From: Apostichopus japonicus
Lineage: Eukaryota; Echinodermata; Holothuroidea; Aspidochirotida; Stichopodidae
Direction: 5' to 3'
NCBI RefSeq assembly: GCF_037975245.1
Contig: NC_092580.1
Location: forward strand, 34,131,001-34,195,000
Length of the DNA stretch: 64,000 nucleotides
The notes under the pieces were generated by a model. It was given only the letters and a program-made list of their open reading frames with translations. It did no database searches and was not told the origin of the DNA. This document shows, piece after piece, positions 59,065-64,000 of this stretch (position 1 is its first letter; each line of letters opens with the position of its first letter). The position numbers were made by a program, and so were the translations under genes.

Positions 59065-60264
59065 TTGACAGAGGGAATCACAATTGAACCGAATGGTTAT
59101 GTTGCATTCAGGGAGCTTATGAAGGAGAGTAGCCAAAAGTCAAAGAAACAACTGGCCACTGCCTTACAGAAACTATTCCCATTTGCCAAGAAAGGAAGAA
59201 AGCAGATTGGTGGGATATCTGTTTTGGTTTACCATGGCATCTCAATGATTCAGAAGGAAAACGTTATCCCCAATGAAGAACCTACATTGCAACTACAGGA
59301 ACTGACAAATTTATCCAAGCTGATGTCATCTTGGTATCCTGTTCACCAGAGAAACTTGAAGTAAGTGTTAGCTCCTCAATGTTTGTTGATGGTAACATGG
59401 TGATGAAAGACATACAAATATGCGATGGCACTTGGACGCTGAAGGTGAGAGGTCGTTCCATAGACATCGATAAACTTGATCTTGACAGCAGATTTGTTTG
59501 CACTGAAAGAAGCTTCTTGAAAACAATTGACATTGTTCGGAAACTATCGCTTTGCAGAGGATTTCATCTGATTGAGCCTAGGGAAGAATTACGTTACTTT
59601 AGGGTAGAAAAAATTAGATCAGAGATCTCCAGCACAGACGTAACGGTCATACGATCAAGTTACTGCAAACAGGTCCTTTCATGGGCAGCTACTTCAGGTA
59701 TTTGTACCTGCTGTAAGAAACTACCTTCGCTGAACCTAGGGAAAGATGTGATATTAGATGAAGATGATGACAGCGACATATCTAAGATTTTGGAGAGCTG
59801 TTTCCCAAATGCATCACCTGAGATGGAAGTACTTCTGAAGTCACAACATGGTGCCCTTAAAACGAAAAGTCACAAATGGCAGATAGTGGGACAAGGAAAT
59901 CATCAGTCTCTGCCTATCACTTTGGTTGAGGAACCCACAAGCGTACCAGAACTTAAAAGATAGTAATTACTTGGTTCTACCATCTGGACGTCATCTTCGA
60001 AGATACAAGAACATAGTGAAGCAGAGGAGCGGAATACAAGAAGCAGTATTTCATTGGATGTATGAGGCAGATAATGATGCTCACATAGCTCCTGATGGTA
60101 GAGCTGGCTTACTGATCCATGATGAGACCAAAATTCAGGAAGATCTTGTTATAGAAATGGATGATGGCAAACCAAAATTGATTGGTTGGGTAGATAGTGG
60201 TGTTGAGTGCAATAACCTCAGAACATTAAAAAGCATGGCTGTATCTCAGGAACTAGCTACAGAG
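59065..60264 (+). pseudogene. P-element/THAP9-like transposase, N-terminal part
   Basis: Frames run EGITIEPNGYVAFRELMK, then (after a shift near 59277) KFIQADVILVSCSPEKLEVS, a stretch with GICTCCKKLPSLNL, and (after a second shift in AAAA near 59957) NYLVLPSGRHLRRYKNIV, LLIHDETKIQEDLVIE and KLIGWVDSGVECNNL. The 'LPS.R.LR.Y', 'HDE.KI.EDLV' and 'LIG.VD.G' motifs are those of the RNase H-like catalytic region of P-element-type transposases; D and E of 'HDETKIQEDL' sit where the first catalytic acidic residue is expected. Two 1-nt frameshifts show that this copy is dead. No THAP finger is visible upstream. Confidence 0.65.
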
Positions 60265-61435
60265 GTGTTTTTGGATGCAATATTGTCACGAAACTGATGA
60301 AAAACTTGAAAATGACAAGTTATAGTAGCTACATTATGATGAAGTGTTATAGATTGAAAAGATATTTTATCTTTCTTACAATCTTTTAAAAGTTGAACTT
60401 CCGATATTTTGAAATATTTAACGTGTACAATACGGTACAAGTGCTGCTTTTTTTAGTTTATACGAAAATCTTGGCAAGTTTCCAAAAAAAGTTTCTCATT
60501 AGAAAATCTTGGCAAGTTTCCAGAAAAATTTCCTTGACACTAGATCAAAACCCACTATGAATTGGTTGCGTCCTTATAACCCTATAGTTATATGTAGCAC
60601 AGGTGCATCTTCGACTAGACCACTACTGTCATGTGTACAAGTAACAATCAGTGCAAAGGTCAACTTGTGTAAGTTTGCTATGCGCGGGCTTTCGTCGAGA
60701 ACGGCGATTCTTAAAACTTTGCACAGAGAAGTTGTATAGAATATGTGTGATAGCAGAAACGAAGTCGTTCGAACTGAAGTCAAACTCATACGATAGAAGA
60801 CACTTAAACAGTATGCGTTTACGAACGTTACATACAAGAAAAAAAAATAAATGTGGACGACAATAAATGGTTATAAACATTTCCCGTGATGCTGATAATA
60901 AAATTCAGTACAACAGCGATCTTCCCGCGCCGGGCCGTGTGACACACACCTGGTAGTGTGAGAAAGAAGTCGTTGACGTTACCATTGTGAGTAGGTTGGG
61001 ATTTGGGAACGCTCATCATTTACCGCGAATGGCACTTTTACATTCACGAAGCATGTTCACGTGCCCTATAGTTAGGCTAGATGTTTTACATTGACTTCCG
61101 TTTGGTATTAGGCTACACACAATCATGGGATGTCAGTATTGTGGAAGGGGAAATGATATCGAGACCAATTGTACGGCAATAAACCAAGGTGCAATGAATG
61201 CGAACAATAGACCATTGATAAGTTGCGACGGACTGTGCAAGTAAGCTCCTATTCATAAATTTCTGTCACTCTTTCTTGTTGCTAAGAAAGCCTATTGTTA
61301 CGTGTTCGTAGACCCAACCCACGGCTACCTCATTAACTTGCCAAGTGAAGCACTGTGGTCACTAGGCCGTGAAGAATATTCAGTAGCAGCACAATGGGCA
61401 GCAGATTTGCGTGGCACCAGGCGAGGACTAGATTT
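60265..61435. other. About 1.17-kb sequence splitting the transposase
   Basis: The transposase homology stops at LATEV and resumes at LQVYFLGYTGF. The intervening DNA could be an intron or an inserted element; I found no clean splice pair that keeps the frame and no clear TIR. It includes a short direct repeat 'gaaaatcttggcaagtttcc' (60464 and 60502) and a small cysteine-rich frame at 61125-61243. A frame at 61302-61517 overlaps the transposase in another phase. Confidence 0.45.
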
Positions 61436-62359
61436 GGCTATGCTCCCTTACAAGTTTACTTTCTGGGGTATACAGGATTTCGGTGGCCAATCTGTCACTT
61501 TCCAACTTGTGGCGTGAAAGCATCTGAGTTGTATGTGATGCTGTGGGATGTCATTGCAAAGCTACAAGATTGGGGGTTTACAATTGACTGTATTTTGCAG
61601 GATGTTGGAGCAGCAAACAGACAATTTATTACTTTACATTTTAGTAAGGTACGAACAGATAGTAAGTATCTTGCGGCAAACATTGTAAATCCATCAAGAG
61701 TAGTGGCAATGTGCCAGGATTTCTCACATATTGTTAAGAAGATTAGAAATGGCATTATGAAGAGCGGTGATCACCCATCACCCATCAAAACACGTAAACT
61801 TTAACTCAATGGAAATTATATTGTATGGTAGCAATGGATAGACGCTGTTAAGTGGGATCGGAAAGTTAACAGCAGACCTATTCATCAGAAGATTTCCGGT
61901 TCACACTTATTTCCTGATTCTTCTGAGAAGATGAGGAATCACCTGGTCGAGGAAATGCTTGATGCAGATGCTTTAAACCTCCTTAAATATTACAGAGCAA
62001 GCTTGATAAATGGAAATGGTCTCGATAGCACAATTGAATTGCTGGAAATAACCAGTAAAATTATTCAAATCTTCAGAGATAACCGGCCAATTAAGGATGT
62101 ACATGATGACAGAATTGCCACTCTGGGTAAAGCCTGCAAATTTTTTCAAGATTGGAGAAACTTTGCTCTGACAAATGTCCATGTCCCTGACAAAGAGAAA
62201 AGAAAATGCATCCCCTCAACAGAGTGCTGTGATGACATCGAATCTCTCCTGTTGTCATTTCCAGAGATTTGCCGGATTCATCTGGAGGAATATCCAAATG
62301 GATATATTATACCATCACGTTTTAATTCTGATATTATTTGTTATATATTAAGAGTTTAG
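61436..62359 (+). pseudogene. P-element/THAP9-like transposase, C-terminal part
   Basis: It resumes with LQVYFLGYTGFRWPICHF, PTCGVKASELYVMLWDVI, WGFTIDCILQDVGAANRQFI and CQDFSHIVKKIRNGI, the 'FP..YFPT.G......L...' and 'D..H..K..RN' signatures of P-type transposases (the D-x2-H segment precedes the GTP-binding insertion). The same frame continues through GNYIVW and QWIDAVKWDRKVNSR to SSEKMRNHLVEEMLD and ends with TAG at 62357-62359. TAA and TAG stops interrupt it near 61802 and 61829. The element's terminal repeats were not identified. Confidence 0.7.
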
Positions 62360-62642
62360 TAACATGTGCAAGTAAAAGAAGTTCGTGTGCAATATGTAGA
62401 TCGTGTGCACATCACCCTAAGTATTATGAAAGGCCATGCATACCAATGTATTGTATTCTAATAATGTAATGAAAATAAACTACTCAGACACACTCAGGCT
62501 GTTGACCACGAAAGACCGTCTCCGGGTACTCTATAATATGTCTCTCTTGGAACCTTTCGGTTTTGTTTACACCTTTTCCAAGATATAAAATTGGCGACGG
62601 GGATGCTGTTAAATAATATACGCTAAACAAGCCAACGAAATA
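62360..62642 (+). mobile_element. Probable 5' LTR and primer-binding region of a Ty3/gypsy element
   Basis: Just before the gag start lies TTGGCGACGGGGATGC (62591-62606), which resembles the 'TGGCGAC' primer-binding motif of many invertebrate Ty3/gypsy elements. An AATAAA (62474-62479) precedes it as expected in an LTR. The 5' LTR edge cannot be set because the 3' LTR is outside the window. Confidence 0.4.
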
Positions 62643-63299
62643 ATGGCTGTTTTCGGCCATGTCGGAGTTTTCGACGAAAAGCTGGAACTGTTTGCAGATT
62701 ACGCAGATAGATGTGACGCTTTCATCGCAGCGAATGATGTAGCAGAGGAAAAACGTGCTAAGTTTTTCCTTGCTGTGGTGGGTGTAATCTCCTACAGATT
62801 ATTGAAAGATTTATGTAGTCCTAATCTACCGAACACTAAGAGTTACGGAGATTTAAAGAAACTACTACAGGATCACTATTCACCACGTTCAATCGTCATC
62901 GCAGAAAGACATAGATTCTGGACAGCTACCCAAGGGGAGAACGAATCTATATCATGCTTCATAGTCAGACTCAAAAATGTAAGTGCCCATTGCAATTTCG
63001 GGACCTTTTTGGAAGAAGCTTTACGTGACCGTTTGGTTTCTGGATTACATGCCAAAATGTCCAAAACTCAAACGCATCTACTATCCGTGGCTGATCTAAC
63101 TTTTGACAAGGCTAAAAATAAATGCTTAGCTGATGAAATGGCTTATATCGCTACCAAAGATTACCTGCATACAACTAATATAGACGCAACTAATGCCGTG
63201 TATAGTGGACAACCAACCCATCGCTTCAAAGGCAAAGCTCATGGCAGCCGAGGCTCATTTCGTTACAAATGTAAAGGCTGTGGAGGTAAGCACAAGTGA
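62643..63299 (+). pseudogene. Ty3/gypsy retrotransposon gag (interrupted at the zinc knuckle)
   Basis: A 218-codon frame begins at the ATG at 62643 and resembles retrotransposon gag proteins, with the capsid-like segment ERHRFWTATQGENESISCF and the start of a CCHC knuckle near the end (CKGCGGKHK). A TGA at 63297-63299 cuts the protein inside the knuckle region; the same frame stays open beyond it to about 63513. It is a decayed endogenous element. Confidence 0.7.
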
Positions 63300-64000
63300 G
63301 CTGATTGCCCATACAAGGAAGTTACGTGCCATAACTGTAAACGGAAAGGTCACTTACAGCGGGTATGTCGCTCTGGAGGACAACATGGTTCCAGTGAAAG
63401 TACCAACACCAGGAACAGAGGAGGGTTAAGACCAAATAATTTCAAAGCGGGACATGCTAATACCAAGCACGTGGCCGATGGCAATCAAGGAGGTAGAGGA
63501 CAGCGTATATCTTGATGGCGTTCAGGATGAAAGGTACCAGTCTGAAGGTTTTGGACTATACAATGTCACTAGTAATTACAGTGTGTCACCTTACAGGATT
63601 CGTATGTCGGTAGGGAAAGGGAAAGCAGATAATATTTCTATGGAAATTGACACTGGTTACTAGGTCAACGATTTCAGAATCTGCTTACATGTCAGAGTTA
63701 GCCAATATGTAACCTTTAAAGAAGTGTGATTTTGCTTTACGCAGTTATACAGGTGAGCTAATTCCTACATTAGGCTGCGTTAGTGTACCTGTTAAGTTAA
63801 GTCTAGAACTTCCCACCTGGCTGATATCATTGATGTACAAGGTAAATGCCCATCTTTGTTTGGTCGAGATTTATTGCAAAAGATAAACTTAGATTGGAAC
63901 CAAATATTCACTGTGAAATCCGAACCGCAGTTAAGACAAAAAGGTCAAAATCATTTGGGTGACATTGGTGCTTTAAGAAAATCTGAAATTGTGCTTCCTA
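63300..64000 (+). pseudogene. Ty3/gypsy pol start: protease region, decayed
   Basis: After the gag stop the frame shows a second CCHC knuckle (63333-63374), then stops near 63511. A different frame carries the aspartic-protease signature D-T-G at about 63649-63657, followed at once by a stop and another frame change. Later, KCPSLFGRDLLQKINLDW near 63850-63900 is the usual end of the gypsy protease before reverse transcriptase. The rest runs off the window. At least three breaks make the copy inactive. Confidence 0.65.

Noticed and set aside
1-64000. tRNA, rRNA or other structured RNA genes
   Set aside because: I saw no cloverleaf with A and B boxes or rRNA-like sequence; without a covariance search I do not claim any.

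Overview
This window looks like genomic DNA of a marine invertebrate deuterostome, most likely an echinoderm and possibly a sea cucumber. The taxon is inferred, not proven. The evidence is AT-rich DNA, GT-AG introns, hyalin-repeat (HYR) exons, CLCA-family sequence, intronless GT10 fucosyltransferases, a THAP exon, hAT-like MITEs and decayed P-element-like, LINE and Ty3/gypsy sequences. No bacterial gene organisation is present.

Region 1 (1-33,720, + strand) is one large gene entered in its middle. Three short exons (to 400, 1215-1367, 2416-2502) match the C-terminal beta-sandwich region of CLCA proteins. Twenty-five HYR exons follow (4103-29704), each exactly 243 nt with phase-1 introns at both ends, so any number of them keeps the frame (2,025 residues in all). 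Then come a Thr/Ser-rich repeat stalk (30543-32606), broken by frameshifts and stops, and a last exon with a single transmembrane helix and short cytoplasmic tail (33162-33379), followed by a polyadenylation signal. The inferred product is a type I membrane protein with a CLCA-like head, a very long HYR rod and a mucin-like stalk. Exons and introns of the array are almost equally alike, and intron lengths step by 446 bp (315, 761, 1207), so the array has been expanded and homogenised recently.

Region 2 (33,720-54,000) is segmentally duplicated. Two intact single-exon alpha-fucosyltransferase genes (41015-42271 and 52612-53868, - strand, about 93.5% identical proteins) lie in a 4.13-kb repeat at 38259-42386 and 49855-53985. 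A relic of three HYR exons (47.85-49.77 kb), homologous to the first and last exons of the big array, sits just before the second copy. The repeated order HYR then FUT suggests duplication of a larger HYR-FUT block. Sequence past the big gene's 3' end (33.6-34.65 kb) also recurs at 35.6-37.7 kb. Between the copies lie a THAP-type first exon with a CRE and a palindromic E-box upstream, and a complete 1,015-bp hAT-like MITE with an 8-bp target duplication.

Region 3 (54.0-64.0 kb) is full of mobile-element debris. It holds short tandem repeats, a PIF1-like helicase C-terminus and a PHD-finger segment (- strand, split by a 1.9-kb MITE-like insertion at an exon edge), a P-element/THAP9-like transposase pseudogene (+ strand, head to head with the helicase), and the start of a decayed Ty3/gypsy retrotransposon running off the right edge.

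Exon limits are read by eye from splice consensus, phase and homology. No alignment, domain search or transcript evidence was available.
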